Shown here: positions 1 to 13,289 of the stretch, piece by piece | Position numbering within the stretch: the first letter of the stretch is position 1 | Layout: each line of letters starts with the position of its first letter | Assembly: GCA_020086605.1 (NCBI GenBank) | Contig: JACBWW010000004.1 | Span: forward strand, 6,530,738 to 6,594,737 | Source of the DNA: Lanius collurio | Lineage: Eukaryota > Chordata > Aves > Passeriformes > Laniidae | Direction: 5' to 3' | DNA length: 64,000 nt | Translations under genes and position numbers: made by a program | Notes under the pieces: model-generated | What the model was told of the DNA's origin: nothing | The model's database searches: none | The model's input: the letters and a program-made list of their open reading frames with translations, nothing else

Positions 1-2149
1 GTAGGGCTTGAGAACCTGATCTTGCAAATACTCACTGTGGGGGAGTGTGCTCCCTGATGTGTCAGGCAATGGAACAAACGCAGGCAGAAAACACTCACCT
101 GAGCTTGGAGCCACCACTCGTCCTCACTCTTTGGGTTGTGTTCCCAAACTGGAGGAGATGTATGTGAGAGGTACTGCTTGGAGGTGAGAGGGAGTGTCTT
201 AGGATTGATTCCCAGGAAAAAAATGGTGGTGGTTTCCCTGGAATCTCATCACTGAGCTGGTCAGCCTGGCAGCCAAGTAAGCTTGCAGCACTCCAGTGCC
301 CAGTAATCCTGATTCTACATCATTTGAGACTTTGGGTTGTATTCCCTCTCCTACCACTGTCCTGTCACTCTTTTAATGGGAAGGAAAACCCAGCTGCCCA
401 TTGCAGAAAGAAGCACAATGTGCTTCAGTCAAGTCTCCAGTCTTAAGAGCAAGAACCAAAGGATGCCCCCAAAAGGAGTCACTGCATAGTCCTCACAGAG
501 CCTGAGTTTCAGCTTATGATGCTAAATAATTGTAACAGCTGATTTCTCAGTTTGAGTTTTGCATAATCACAGCACGTTGGAAGGAAATAATTAAACTGTG
601 TTTTTTTCAAAGTTCTGTAAAATGTCATCACTCTGATAAGAAGTACTGTGATGTTTCCATCCCTATAGACAATGTCAGCTTTACACTCTGGCCAAAGTTC
701 CCTGAAGGACTGATGAATTGGAAAAAGCAGCTGTACCAGTCTTTTATGGATATTTGATTAAATATGACATGATGCTTTCTTTTGAAAATGTATGGAGCTA
801 TACTGTGGCAATAAAACACCTTTGCAGTGAATATAGAACAGGCTAACTACTTTTTAGAGAGTTGATTCAAAGAAAATCACCTTACAAGGATCTGAGAAAT
901 CAGGTCTAAGAGTATTCATCCTTTTCACTGGTGATTGCAAGGAAAGCCTTTATGATTAATTCATGGTTAATGCAAACATTCATAGTGCAATAAATAATGA
1001 TATCGGGACAGAGTGATCTCACTTCTAACTTACTGAAAGAACAATGGTCAATTATAAAATTATACATCCAGGTGTAGGAAGGTAAGATCATACTTTTAAG
1101 AGACCATAAATCAGAGTCTGCTGAGGATCAAGGAGTTCTGTTCAGCTGAATAGAAGCTAGCATACCCTTGGATTTAAAAACTCAAATGGGATGGAATGTT
1201 AAGGTGGTATATTCACCTCTATGCACAGAGTGAAGCAAGATCAGTGTTAGAAAGACTGACAAAAATTCCAGGTTACCATTGAAGAAAAACACAATTATCC
1301 TGTGACAGAAGAAGCTCATGTGTGTGGAAATGGATTCAAAGAATATATGCTCCATGGCTATTCCAGACCAGAGGCAAGGCTGACTGGTGTGTAATTCCTC
1401 AATGCTCCCTTCTCAGAGGCTTCTTAAAGTTACTGTTCTCCAAGTCATTCAAGATTACATATACTACATTTGGTAGGTCCCAGGGAGGTGTGTATGGAAT
1501 ATGTGCTTTTATCAGTCAAATGAAGTCAGAAAGGAGTGAGAGAGAAATAAAATTTTGTTGCCATTCAAAAAAAACTAAGAAAATGAAATTTTAAGGCTAA
1601 ATGTTCAAAAAGGCTAATGAAAGTTAAAGGCTAATGACAGGTTAATATGGAGACCACAGAGTCATACTTTAGCAAAAAATGTAGGAAAAGTAGATGAAAA
1701 GTGAAGGAAAAAGCCTTAAAGATGCACAAAATTATTCTTAAAAGTCAGTAGATAAAAGATTTCAAGGAGAACTAACAGAGCTGGAAGAAGTTAGAGCACA
1801 AGAGAAGGAAAAGTTCAATACTGACAAATTCAAGTGTGCTTGGTGACAAGAAGTCTAAATTTATTGTGGGGGAAAAGACAGGAACAGAGCAAAAAAAAAC
1901 CACATGGAAAACCCAGTAGTAAGATCTGCTGAAAACTGCTGTAGTCAAAACACAACACAGGCAAAGAAAAATGTAATTTTCTCATCATATAACTCTGGTC
2001 TAGAGTTATTCTGATCTTCACCTTGCCAGCAACAATCAGAAACAGAAAACTTTTAGGAAAGATTAACTAAAAGTTAGAAGACTCCTTTAGGAAGAGACAG
2101 CAAAAAGAACACATCATGTTTAGGAGAAACATATACAAAACCAAGGGTA
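1..2149. other. Unique non-coding DNA, no gene seen
   Basis: AT-rich, CpG-poor intergenic sequence. The open frames here (longest about 90 codons) have no recognisable domain, no splice context and unremarkable composition. The part from about 1,600 to 2,149 is A/purine-rich and may be the upstream, unrecognisable part of the LINE fragment that follows, but I cannot align it to anything. Confidence 0.6.
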
Positions 2150-2495
2150 GAAAATGATTGTCAAGTGCTCCACTTTCTACTTTCATAATGCAAGAATGAA
2201 AGACTTAAATGACAAAGAAAGGCAATAAGATCAAAACTGATCAAAAGTGATTTTTAAATAGAGTAAGTTGCATGTAGAGCTCATTGTCACAAAACAATCT
2301 GAAGGTCTAAAAAGATCAATGGGAATCAGAGTGAAGTTAGACATTTGTCTGAAGGTACAGAAATCCCCAGGCAGCAAGGCACAATCCAAATTCTACCTGG
2401 CAGGAATTAGAAAGTTAGTTCCTACTTATGAGTTCTTCCCCAATCACTCACTATGTCACTTCATCCATTTTCCTGTGAAACACTACAGATAAGAC
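2150..2495 (+). mobile_element. Old CR1-like LINE, 3' fragment
   Basis: This stretch reads like the 3' end of an ancient amniote CR1-type LINE in plus orientation. The block around 2,218-2,250 (AATAAGATCAAAACTGATCA) resembles the end-of-ORF2 region of such elements. It is followed in the expected order by a segment near 2,330-2,350 (GTTAGACATTTGTCTGAAGG) and a 3'UTR-like stretch at 2,365-2,475 (AAGGCACAATCC, AGGAATTAGAAAG, CACTATG, then TTTCCTGTGAAACAC). There is no open frame across it, so it is a dead fossil. The identification rests on colinear recalled motifs, not an alignment. The 5' limit is uncertain and the terminal repeat is missing or unrecognisable. Confidence 0.55.
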
Positions 2496-2948
2496 TTTTA
2501 GTTTAGATGCTTCAATGCCAGGAGCATTGAATTCCAAAATGCAACTCTGGAGATCACTGATGTGGAAAATTGGGAAGGAGGGGAGTGTTTAGGTCATCAT
2601 CAAGCTGAATATAACTGTATACAGTGCTAGCAAAATATGGAGGGATACACCCATGCCATACATTTTTGCAGACTTATTCTAGCTTTTATAATTATAAGGA
2701 TATGAGCAGGCAATGTTTGCAGAACGAGAGAAATTCGATTGGGTCAAGTGATATAGCTGGGGAAAGAAAGCAAAACCAACAAAGACTCTGTGTTTAAAAC
2801 TTTGTTTCTCCCAAATAAAGTTTCAAGGATGTCATGGCTTTTCTCTTTGCTTTCCAGAAATATACCAACTGGTGCAATAAAATGTATTATTCTCCCTATA
2901 AAACTTGACTACCTCATTTCATGTGTGTCAGTTATTGCTCTAAAGAGG
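2496..2948. other. Unique non-coding DNA
   Basis: AT-rich sequence between the LINE fragment and the A-tract. Nothing recognisable. Confidence 0.5.
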
Positions 2949-2973
2949 AAAAAAAAAAAAAAAAAAAAAAAAA
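2949..2973 (+). repeat. A25 homopolymer
   Basis: An uninterrupted run of 25 A. CR1 elements do not end in poly(A), so this is better read as a mononucleotide microsatellite than as a CR1 tail. No retrocopy was recognised immediately upstream. Confidence 0.9.
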
Positions 2974-5900
2974 GCAGCTTTTCTTTTTGAAATAATGACC
3001 TGGCAGCATGAAATATTTCTTTCAGAGGGTTCATTTGGCTTTGTAGTAATAGCCAGCCTGCTAGACTGGCCTCACTGCAGCCTTAAAGAGGAGGTGATCC
3101 CAACAGCCCTTTCCCAGTGATGTCTGAAGTACAGGCTTACAGGCAAATCCTTGCTATTCTCTTTGGTATAAGAGAGAGAAGAGTGATGTCATCTTCTCAC
3201 TGATAATACTAGTACCAAACTGGAAGTTAAAGTGAATTCTCTATCCTAGAAGTATATGCCTGTTGGATGAAATTCGGGAAACAGTTGAATCAAATAGCAA
3301 AAATCACACAAGAGATCAATGGAGCCAGAATTTCAGTCTGTAAATTTAGATCCTTTCCCAGTTGTAAAAGGACGTCATAAAAAGGGCTTTTTTCTGGTGA
3401 GCTCTGATGTTTTCCTCCAGTGATTGTGAGAAAAGCCTCTTGGTATGTTGATTGCAAAAATGTCATAATATTGTATACCAAAGGTTTGTCTGCTAAGCCT
3501 TAATATTTTTCATTTGCTCCTAGATTTTCTAAATATGTTCTTTTTAACCCTCCTTATTTTAGTTAATTATCTCACTCCCTTTTATTTTATGCTTCATGTA
3601 ATTCTTTTGGCTCAATGGATTCTTTATTCTGCATTCTGGTGACAATCCTTTCTCTGGTTCTCTTACTTGAGTTTCTCATGTTTTCACTGTTCAAAAAATA
3701 AATTTAAAACTGTATGAGATGATAATCCTCTACCCTGAAGTTCTCCCTGTGATTTTTTTCTATTTTGGCCACTCAGAAAGCTATTTGCCCCTACATATCT
3801 TGTAGTTGCTTATGTGCTTTATTCTTTATCGATCTGCCTATCCCTGATTAATGTTTCAAGGAGATTTTCAGCTCTAAAATTCCTTCTACTTCATGACAAA
3901 GCATTTGGCAGATGCATAGCCTCCCTTTGTTTATTTCTGTACAAAGGCTATTTTACATCTTCATATTCACAACAGTATTGTCACGCCAAAGACCACTACC
4001 AACATAAATGTACCTTCAGTTTAATTTATACCTAATTTAATGGCCCATTTCCTTTCCATAGTCAGGAATAAGTGTTTTACAGATACAACACTGCCTGTGG
4101 GTTTTTTACTGAGTCCATCTCCTTTTGCCTCTGAAGATTTCACAGTCCTTTGTTCTTTTCTTCTCTCTCCCTATTTGTGATATTGTGAAACTTTGTTTAC
4201 AACCTTTTTTTTACAGGTATCAATATAGAGACACTAAGACACAAATCTATCTTCCCATTGTCACTCAACAAATGAGCTGAAAAGTAAGATTTGTGAAACT
4301 AGATGAAGTCTTGAACCACAGCAACATCTTCCCTCTTTGATACAAAAATTCAATTCAAATGCAAAACAAAATCTTTGACAGATACAAAATGTATTTCAGT
4401 TTATAGAGCTTAACTAGTTGAATCTTTATTAGTTGTATTATCCTTATCTTTTTTATGAAATCAGTGCAGTAATAATACAGCTTTCCTAACTGAAATAAAA
4501 TTATGATTGCAATTGTCACTGTGTGATTGTGACATAAATATACAGGAAGAAGTGGTGATATTTGTAGTGCTGGTAAACTTTAAATTGTAGGATAAATGGA
4601 GATTTAGACCCTAAACCTCCACATGTGAGTGCAGTTAATTATCTTGGCAATAGTAGGCTTCAAGAAACTTACTGGAAAAGAAATGTGAGGTAGATGAAGG
4701 AATTGAATCAAGGTTTCTAGCGAGGTTTCTTTGCTGCTTAAATCACAATCTTCCAACTAAAATAGTTGACTTCTTAAAAGATGTCACTGTCTCCCTTCAA
4801 CCTTAACTGGAAAGCCACCATGTGGTGACACTATTCATAAAGCACTGTTCATTAATTTATTAGAGCCCCATTTAGATGTTTGTTTATCCAAGCCTGTGGA
4901 ACATCCTTGAGTCTTTGCAAGTGATGGCTCTTGTTCATCCCTATGCATTTGTCTTTGTGATGCCCAAACCTGCCATTCTCCTATAGCAGTGATGGGCACA
5001 ACACAGCTTGAAAGATGCCCAGCTCCTTTGAAGAAATAACAGTCAAAGAAAAACTACTCACAAAACAGCAGCTCTGGTGCCAGTGGAGCAAAATCCTCAA
5101 CTCCCACTCTCTTTCCCTTTGTATCTATCCAGAAGCATTTTTGAAATAATTAATAGGGGTGCTCTGGCTGAAGTCATTTTGATGTGGCCCTGCTCAGTCT
5201 CTTCCATTGCCACTTGGTAAGGGAGAACCTTTCCTGGCCCTTATGAAAAGCATTTCTTCTACAAGCACTTATAATTGGTTGACTTTCTGTTGGCCTATGG
5301 AGAAAGAGAGCAGTTCTGTAACGTCTCTGCAGTTTGGAAAAAGCCAGAGCCTCTGTTCCCCACCTCTTTGTCAGGTATTCATCAGAAAACCATCAGCCTA
5401 GAAAAGCACTGGAAGACACATTTTTAATGCAATAATACTTCTCTTACAAATTTATTTAGTGCAACATGACAACTTTGCAGGTGTAGGTTGTCATTATTTG
5501 ATACCTCTCCATTCTTCTTCTCTCTACAGCGTTCTGATAGGCTCTCCTTAAGTTTCAGTCCCTTTTTCTAGTCTCAACAGCAGCCACCTGGGGTGTGAAT
5601 AGGTGGCTATCTGAGCCTGGTCAACAGCACTGCTTCACATATGGTCTGTGGCTCAGAAATCATATGGGGTCACAAAAGAGGACAGCTTGCATAATGTGTC
5701 TGCTTTATAACAAGAAACCAGACTTCCCTGATGTAGGGACAAGGTGTACTCTTGTGCTAAATAATGATGTAGGCATAAAGAAACATAGTCTTGTTGAATA
5801 GAGAAAAAAGATACATCTTTACAGTCATAAAATTCCATCATCATTTTTTGCTAGCTAAGGGGTAGGATAAAAATGGAGAAACATTTTAGGCCTGTTTGCA

Positions 5901-8900
5901 ATCTTGGCTTTCCACTTATAATCTCACTTAAAAATAAATAGAGTTTGTAAAAAACTTTCCTTTTGGACCATTGCAGTAATCATCTGAGTGGCTTGTATCT
6001 CTAGACAGCACACACCAGAGAACTCACAGAAAGAAATTTCCTTGCCTTTGCAGTAACTTCTAAAAAGAAAAAGAATGTCAGAGCTCCATACAAGGACACA
6101 ATCTGATATCTGCAACATTTCTTAGCAGTTTAAGAAATCTAGAAGGTCTAGAAATACTTATTTATAATTACTTGAAAAGAAGGCCACAGTCCTCAGTTAT
6201 AGAGATTTTCATTACCTGGAGAATCCCCCTCCACTCTGCTGTAGCTTTGCTTACTGATTACATGCATAGAAATTAGTGGCAGCTCTTTTCAATATGCTAC
6301 AAATAGAAATGCTTTAAATAGAAGGAAAGTTCCCTTCTTCTTGCACTCAAGAGCTCAGGCAGGGCTGATCTGGAGGAGATAGACTCGACACTGCCTCTCA
6401 TATGCCTCACTTCTGTTCTATCAACCCTTTTTTCACTCTAAAATAAGCCAAGTAGATATTGTGACCACAAATGGTCAGTTGTCCTTTGGCTGTAAGAGAA
6501 ATGGGTAAGGGGAAGCCTTTTCCTCTCTGTGAAGCCTCTATAACAAACATAATAAAGACCAAACTAATGAGATTCTGTGGCACTTAAACAATAATCAGTA
6601 GAAATGGATGAGAAATGCTACACTTTGTCTATCAATTGCCCTACAGAGACTTAGAATGCATGTGTTCTTTAGAGCTCAGCTCCATATGAGTAGATACATT
6701 TTTGCTAATTCCAAGATTCCTGAGAAGCTATTTCATACAGTTTGTGCTTTGTTCAATTCTTTTGTCTCTTCAGAAAGGCTTGGTTGAGGGGGGGCAAAAA
6801 ACATTTGTGAAATCTCCTCCTTATTTTTCAGAAATAGGAATTTCAGTCCCTTACAATAAGTTCTGCCTGGCACTATGGTCCTTCCTGCTCCATTCATTAA
6901 AAATAGCAATGCAGCAGCATGAATAAATCCTTTGGGATTCTACATTAAATGCAGAGTCTTGCATCCTGTGCTGGCTTACATCTGTGTAGCCCTTTTGATG
7001 TCTGCTGGCACACCACTGCAGCTGTCCCTCGTAGTAGGCATTTGAATTGATTAACATGCTTGCTCCTTTTTTTATTTCTATCCTGCTCTCAGGGCCTCAC
7101 CCAGAAAGATTTACTGCACTTTGGAGGGGTGAGGCACTCTGTAGATGCTCTGAGGACAAGATAATTGCTGAATCAAAATCTCCCTTAAGAATGTGAGCTT
7201 TGAACTTTGCTTTCAAGATTTAAATTCTCTATTTCTCAGCATGTGTATGAAAAATTGTCAGAGAATAATCTCCTAATAAGATGCCTGGGGAAGAGAGAGG
7301 AGCAGGTCTTTAAAATATTGCCCACTAAAATTCAGACAGTAAATCTTCAGTCCAGCAAGTAATTAAACACATAAATAGTCACATGAAGTTCACTGGGACT
7401 ACTCATATACACAGTTATGAGTATAAGCATTTGCACTACTGGGATTTAGTAATGCAGATCTAATTAAACAAAACAAAAATGGTTAGCAACCCAAACTGGG
7501 TTGAGTCACTGTCAGAACTGTTGCTGACTAGTGCATTGTTATTCTGGACTGAAGATATAAATCAAAATTTCTCCTTTCATTAGGTGTGGATCCTAATGTT
7601 TTATTTTGCAGTATCTTGTGGCATTAACATATTTTAAGAACTATCAAAGAGAAGATTCTTAGAGGATCTGTGGTTGCTAGGAGACTGCTGTTTCCTCCTG
7701 CAAATCTTCCACACTGTGAAGAGAAAACTGGCAATAATCAAGTTTTCCTGCCAGACAGCACTCAAACAACTGAAGTTTATTATGGCTTATTGTTTACAAA
7801 TTTTGATTTGAACAAAAGTTTGTACAAAAGGAAAATTCAAGAGTTCTTGGATTTCTCCAAGAAGGTATTTTATCTTGTATCTATAATACAGCACCATTAA
7901 ATCCTTTTTTAATCAATAATACCCTGGATATCTGATATCTAAAAACTTGTTTTCAGTGTGCTGACAAGTTTTTGCCACCACAGAAAGAGCTGAGCTCATT
8001 TAAGTCAGAGTGAGAGTTTGGCCATCCCCAGCCCTAGCATTTCCATTGCCTTACAGGCAGCCCATCTGCACCCTGAGCAACCTCAAACTGCCCCCTTTGC
8101 CACCTGTGCCTCTGCAAGCTCCCAGGTTACAGCTACAGCAACAGAAGTGCATTGGTCTCCCTGGAACCTAAACGTCTCAGAATATGTGCACTCAGAGGTA
8201 GGAGTGCCACACTGGAGTTTTTGCAACATTGACTCCATCTCCTAATTTTAACTAAATTAAAGGAAATTTCCCATATCTGCTAAATCAGAGTGGTTTTACT
8301 GCAGTGACTGAGAGGGCATAGTGAGGATCTCGGAAATCACGGAGGCCTGTAATTTGGTAATCTTTAAAATTCTGTATTCTTTATGAACCAGGAGCTCTGC
8401 TAATCACAAGAGCATGCTGTTTTCAATGAAATAACACTTGTGATCAGAGCTCTGTATAGGTTTTATGCTCTACTGGATCACTGCCTTTAGTACAGTTTAA
8501 ATAGGTATATGTTATGAAGTTATTCACCTATGAAGAATAATGTCTATTTTCTCATTCACGGCTTTTAAGTTATTCAGTGTAACATCATAATATTAAACCC
8601 TAATCTGCAGGTGACTGGAGCCAGCCTTTTTATGGATTTTGATCCTGATTCTATTTAACTGCAAATGCCTTCTTTTCTTATCATGCACCAGGACAGAATA
8701 ATGTTCTGATCTGATCCTTCACTGTCCTCATCTAACACCATGGCCAAACTCTTTTCTCCTTCATGTGTCTGTAAGAGTATATGAAAGAAAGTGCCCCTAG
8801 GGTAAAAAGGGGCAGGAGAGAGGAAAAAGGATAAAATGCTAGCTGAAGTCACAGTATGGTTGACTGCCATTACTTTCAGAAAAATTATAGCTTCCCCCAG

Positions 8901-9764
8901 AGTCTTCTGATAATCTTCTACTCTGTAATGTTTCAAACTTGGATTGTAATTATATTTAAGCACTTTATAATTTCAATCTAAAACCTGACAGTTCCATGTA
9001 ATTACATGTCCTAAATGTGGTATTTGTCCCCCACTATGGTAAGATTATATAGTAATAGTAGCAACGAACATGGCTGAATCATTGACAAATTCAACCTTAG
9101 CTATCTTCTCGTGCTTGCCTTGACAACTAGACTATTGAATTCCAACAGTATGAAAATCTAAAAATAGCACCGTGTGAAGAAAGACTGCAGGCAAAGCCAC
9201 TAGATAATACAGGCTCAACGCTCCCATGAAATGTGACACGTGCAAAAGCCAGATGTAATTTTAACAATACAGCTTCCTTTTCAACAAAGGAATCTCCAGA
9301 GTCTGATTTAATGTCTCCACAGTAAAGCCTAGCAATTCCACGTTTTGTGTAGGAGTAAGAACAGACTTCTTTAAACTCCCAGAAAAGAACCCCTGAGAAA
9401 AATGCTAATGCACAGTGCAGTGAAAATAAAAAGACCTCTGATGACCCTGTAGCAATTAAAGACACCATCCAAGTCCAGCACAGAAGTCACCTTATATTAT
9501 ACTTTAAATTATTACAATGACACCAGTGGACTCAGCAATGCTGACGCACACCAGTGATATCGTGGCTTTGCAGAAACAAAAATCACTACATCTTAGGAAA
9601 TATTTCCTAGACAATACTGGAGTGAGAACTTGGCTGGTTCTCATGCAGGAGTGCAGAAGGAACCTGGCAAGAGGAGCTTTACTTACTTTCATACCCTGCC
9701 TAAAAAGTAGTGAAGAGACAGATTAAGTAGGTAGCAAATTAGTTAAAGACTTGGAGAGAGCAAA
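2974..9764. other. Long unique non-coding stretch
   Basis: About 6.8 kb of AT-rich, CpG-poor sequence. From 3,480 to 4,210 the plus strand is T-rich and could be an antisense, unrecognisable repeat. All open frames are short (up to about 113 codons, on either strand) with stop codons at the density expected of non-coding DNA. I recognised no exon, RNA gene or transposon. Confidence 0.55.
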
Positions 9765-9910
9765 GTTCAAGTCTCTTCTGCCTCTCAACATCACTGCCTG
9801 GCCTTGGAACTCCTGTAAGGAACTTGAGCTTTCTTTAGAACAGGTACTTCTCTAAACCCTATCTTACCTAGCAGAATAATTTGATGGTAATTAATATTCA
9901 CCCATCTTAA
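9765..9910 (+). mobile_element. Probable MIR-type SINE fragment
   Basis: The order of short motifs follows the MIR core SINE: AGTTCAAGTC, a CTGCC, then CCTGGCCTTGG in place of the family's 'gaccttgggc' core. Further on come a pyrimidine-rich CTTCTCTAAACC segment, TCTTACCTAGCAG and GATGGTAATTAAT near the 3' end. MIRs are amniote-wide fossils and rare in birds. Divergence is high, so this is a moderate call. Confidence 0.4.
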
Positions 9911-9944
9911 GGCTCCAAGTGAGTTATCCATACAAATACATCAG

Positions 9945-9980
9945 CATATAAGATAGATATATATTATAAATATATGGTGA
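9945..9980. repeat. AT-rich imperfect (AT)n patch
   Basis: A short patch of alternating AT (AGATAGATATATATTATAAA and on to about 9,976) between the two candidate MIR pieces. Simple low-complexity sequence. Confidence 0.6.
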
Positions 9981-10044
9981 TGCCTCAACATCTCTTGACC
10001 TACATGTGGATAGCAGACACTACAATTTAGCAGAGGACTGAGAC

Positions 10045-10105
10045 ACACCTGTTTTACAGATGCATAATTTGCAGGTACCCTAAGACAACTGAGGGAACAA
10101 ATGTA
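10045..10105 (-). mobile_element. Possible antisense MIR fragment
   Basis: TGTTTTACAGATGCATAATT followed after a gap by ACAACTGAGGGA resembles the reverse complement of the MIR 3' region (the 'cctcag...catctgtaaaat' segment). Only about 60 bp are recognisable. Chance resemblance is possible. Confidence 0.3.
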
Positions 10106-10919
10106 CAAGGCAAGTTTTACACTGGCATAAAAAGAAAAGCAGCATCAACCAACAGCACTTCTAGGAATATGATCTCCTCTTTGCTTCCCCATATTTATAC
10201 TTTCCTGGCACATAAGTCAAAGTGGTGACTAGAACAAGTTATTTTCATTCAAGTAACATCCTAATTCCCTTCTAGTCTGCTCTGGGTTTGGGGAGATTTT
10301 TTTATCTTTTGGGAAGATCCTATTCCTTTGGTGAAGAGACTGGTTTGGAGGAGGAAGATCAAAGATCTCCTCAGCATTTTTCTCTGGCCTCATTCTTTTA
10401 TTGCTTAAGTAAAGTTCTCTTGAACAATTACAGGCAAAAATCCAAATGATCTATCACAGGCCATGGCTTTTTATTCCCTGGAAATACCATTGTTCCAGAA
10501 ATAGATGTAGCACCACTGGTATGACTTTGAAGCCCCACTCCCATTGGTTGGAAGCAGGATGAAAAATAAGGCAAATCAATTAGCAGATACTGTTTTCCAC
10601 CAGTGCTGTGACAGGAGAAGTGAAAGCTTTGAAGTTTGCCTTTCTTTTGAAGGAAATGTCTGTGATATTGACTGGGTGCATTGGTGCACCTTGTTTAGTT
10701 CACTCTTCCCTGTCCATAGACAAGTTCACAAGAGACAAACGTCATGAACACAAATATCCTACTTTTAGGAGACCTGATCAAGTTCCCAGTGTATGTGTCC
10801 CAGGGAAGCAGTGATGCCTTGGGAACTGATTCATGCTGGAGGCAGTAAAGCAGAGAGAAAATTCCATTTATTGTAAGAAATATTTACACTGATTTATACT
10901 GTCCTTTGTTCATGGACTC
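10106..10919. other. Unique non-coding DNA
   Basis: No gene or repeat recognised. TTATTGCTTAAG at about 10,399 shares 12 bases with a known microRNA (see rejected items) but lacks the rest. Confidence 0.5.
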
Positions 10920-11345
10920 AGAAGAGTCATGAAGACCATTAAAGGTCTGTCCTCCTGCCCCAGGAAAGGGAAGCTGTACATAAATCCTTCCAATCTTTAT
11001 GGAACATGCCCCAGCTATTATGGGAAATCCCCTCAGTACATAACTACCTCTGTGATTAAAATAATCCCTCTAACACTTTCTCTACATTTTTTGTCTTCAC
11101 GTTGAATACATTATTTCCTATTCAATCCACACTGAACATGAAAAATGGTAGACTTCCATTCTCTTTACAGCAATCTTCACCCTGTTGAAAACAAATATCT
11201 TCATTCATTGCAGTCTTGGTTTTGCCAGGATGCTGTTTGGCTGTCTAAGGATTCTGGTTGCCTTCCTCTGACCCTTTCCTTTAGGGGTGGTTCTGAACAC
11301 AGGGCACAAAAGTAGGGACCACAACAAGAGTTAGAGGTGGAGTTT
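10920..11345 (-). mobile_element. Old CR1 LINE 3' fragment, minus strand
   Basis: Read on the minus strand, this follows the C-terminal ORF2 and 3'UTR of an old CR1. It starts with a CCTGTGTTCAG segment (the 'tgtgttcagttctgg' region). AGGAAGGCAACCAGAATCC corresponds to the family's 'cagaggaaggcaac' landmark. Next are GATTGCTGTAAAGAGAATGG, CAGTGTGGATTGAATAGGAA, a run ending TGTAGAGAAAG, and finally GGGGCAGGAGGACAGACC, which matches the 'gcagggggctggactagatgacct' landmark near the 3' end. Order and spacing agree across about 400 bp. It is interrupted by many stops and is a fossil. The terminal octamer repeat is not evident. Confidence 0.65.
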
Positions 11346-13289
11346 TATTTAACAGGACTTCATATGATTACTTTTATCACCTAAGTAGGTATAGATGCAG
11401 TTAGAGCACAAAATGCATGTTTTGTAACAAACAGAGTTCTCCAAGTGTAGGATGTATGAATTTTGCAGTTCTGCTCCCCCTCTCATCTCTCTCTCCCACT
11501 TCCCATCTTCAACATTCATGAACAAAACATCCTCATTATGTAGGGACATATGTAGAGATTCAAAGCTGCAAGCACTGAAATTCATGGGAGCAGTTATGTT
11601 AGAATTCATAGGGCATCCTGGGTCATGACAAGCTAGGCTTTGGTCCCACTCAGTTCAAATCCTTACCTAACCAGTCAGGAGTCAGTGCTCCAGGCTATTG
11701 CACTTACTCCTCACTGTCTCAGATACCACTTTATATTATCTATTGACAAACAGGAGCTTTTTAAATGACAACTGCTGTAGCTAAATGCTTTAATAAAGGC
11801 TAAATGCTTTAACTGTAATTGCAGTTACCAATGTCTGTATTAGACAGCCATGTATGTGTACTGGCAATATCCAGTTGGTAGTATTATTAGTAGTTTAGGA
11901 GACATAGAGTCCATTTAGTCAATTAGATTTCATTTTCCTCAGTCTTACTTAAAGTATTTAGTTACACTGTCACTGGTGGGGTCACACTGGATGGAACTGA
12001 AGGGTACAGAGGGCTGGCTGGGCAAGCAGTGTGGCTTCACCTTACTATTCTAACCTTTTGTAATGTTATGGCATCACAGAATGCTGAACAACTCTAAAGA
12101 GAACAGTTCATCAATCCATTGTCACACATGCTGCTGTGTCTCTGCACCACAAAGGAAAAAATTACTGCACATATTTGTCCCTATTTCAGTTGGTCAGGTC
12201 ATCTGGGAACAGTTTTCCTTTTCACCTGAAAAGTTTGTACAGCTCCTGGCACTATGGATCCTCATCTCTGCTGATGACTACAAGAACTATTTTCATAAAA
12301 CCCAAGCATTTAATCACAATAGTTGTATGCACATGTGCAAATAATCTGATTGAGCAAAAACATACTGAACAATTCAAGTGGAGTCTGAACTATCATTTTA
12401 AGGCAGGAAGCCCCCTGTTTTCGACGGTCTTTGTTCAGGTTTCACTGAATGGTTTGCCCAGTGACATGGAGAAGAGGTGTAGGCTGTTTTGGGACCCCTT
12501 TCTGAGAGAAACTACAGCATTCATGGTACTTGGGGGTAATGGGTATGACAGAAATCAGCTTGACTCATCGAAACAGCCATTTAAAAGCAGAACCTCTAGT
12601 GATATAAATCAGCAAGACTTCACTTCACTGGAGCACTGCTAATTTACCCCTGTTGGGAATGTGGCTTTGAGAATTTACAGAGTGAAAAAGAAACTAAGGA
12701 AGCAAACCAAAGATTCTAAAATATTGGGAAATAAAACAGCTTGAGAATGTTATGTTTTCCCAACCATGCAAAAAAAGAAGCCTGTAGGTTATAGTTTCAA
12801 TTTAATTTGTTGTTATTTGATACATGTTCACACATGCAGGATGTGTCATGGAGAATTTAAATGTCTTTTTTGATAAAAAAATCCCAATAATTTGTTTCAT
12901 CTTATTTCTGTTATGATTATCCCCCAGTCTTTTTCAGCCAAAAATTCAGTGAGGTCGGACCTTGCTAATGATTTTTAAAACACTAGTGCTGAAAAGGTCT
13001 TCAACTACACAGACAGAAAAATGAAAAAAAAAAAATAAAAGAAGGAAGACCTAGTGTATATTGAAGGTCAGACAGAAGTCCAGGATAACTTCAGTGTTGT
13101 CCAGTTATAAAAGAGATTCTCTGCCTCATTTTTCAGTATGAATGATAGTGAACAGGGGATTATTGGAGGATATCTGAGTAAGGATGAGGAAGGTTTAACA
13201 GAAACTATCATAATTAAGGCAGATTCAAACTAAGACTATTCACTCTGTTGATGTCAGGAATCCTGCAGTAATCCTCAGTCCAAAATCTT
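11346..13289. other. Unique non-coding DNA
   Basis: Contains a 168-codon plus-strand open frame (12,136-12,642) that shows no domain, no repeat of codon structure and no homology I recognise. It is best treated as chance. A short A-rich run lies at 13,023-13,040. The part after 13,040 may already belong to the LINE remnant below, but I cannot show it. Confidence 0.5.

Noticed and set aside
2949..2973. A25 as the poly(A) tail of a retrocopy
   Set aside because: No gene-like or SINE-like sequence upstream and no target-site duplication seen. Treated as a microsatellite.
10396..10412. TTATTGCTTAAG resembling the start of miR-137
   Set aside because: Only 12 bases match; the following bases differ and no stem-loop partner is present nearby.
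12136..12642. 168-codon plus-strand frame
   Set aside because: No domain, biased to Ser/Leu/Phe as in random translation, no homology recognised.
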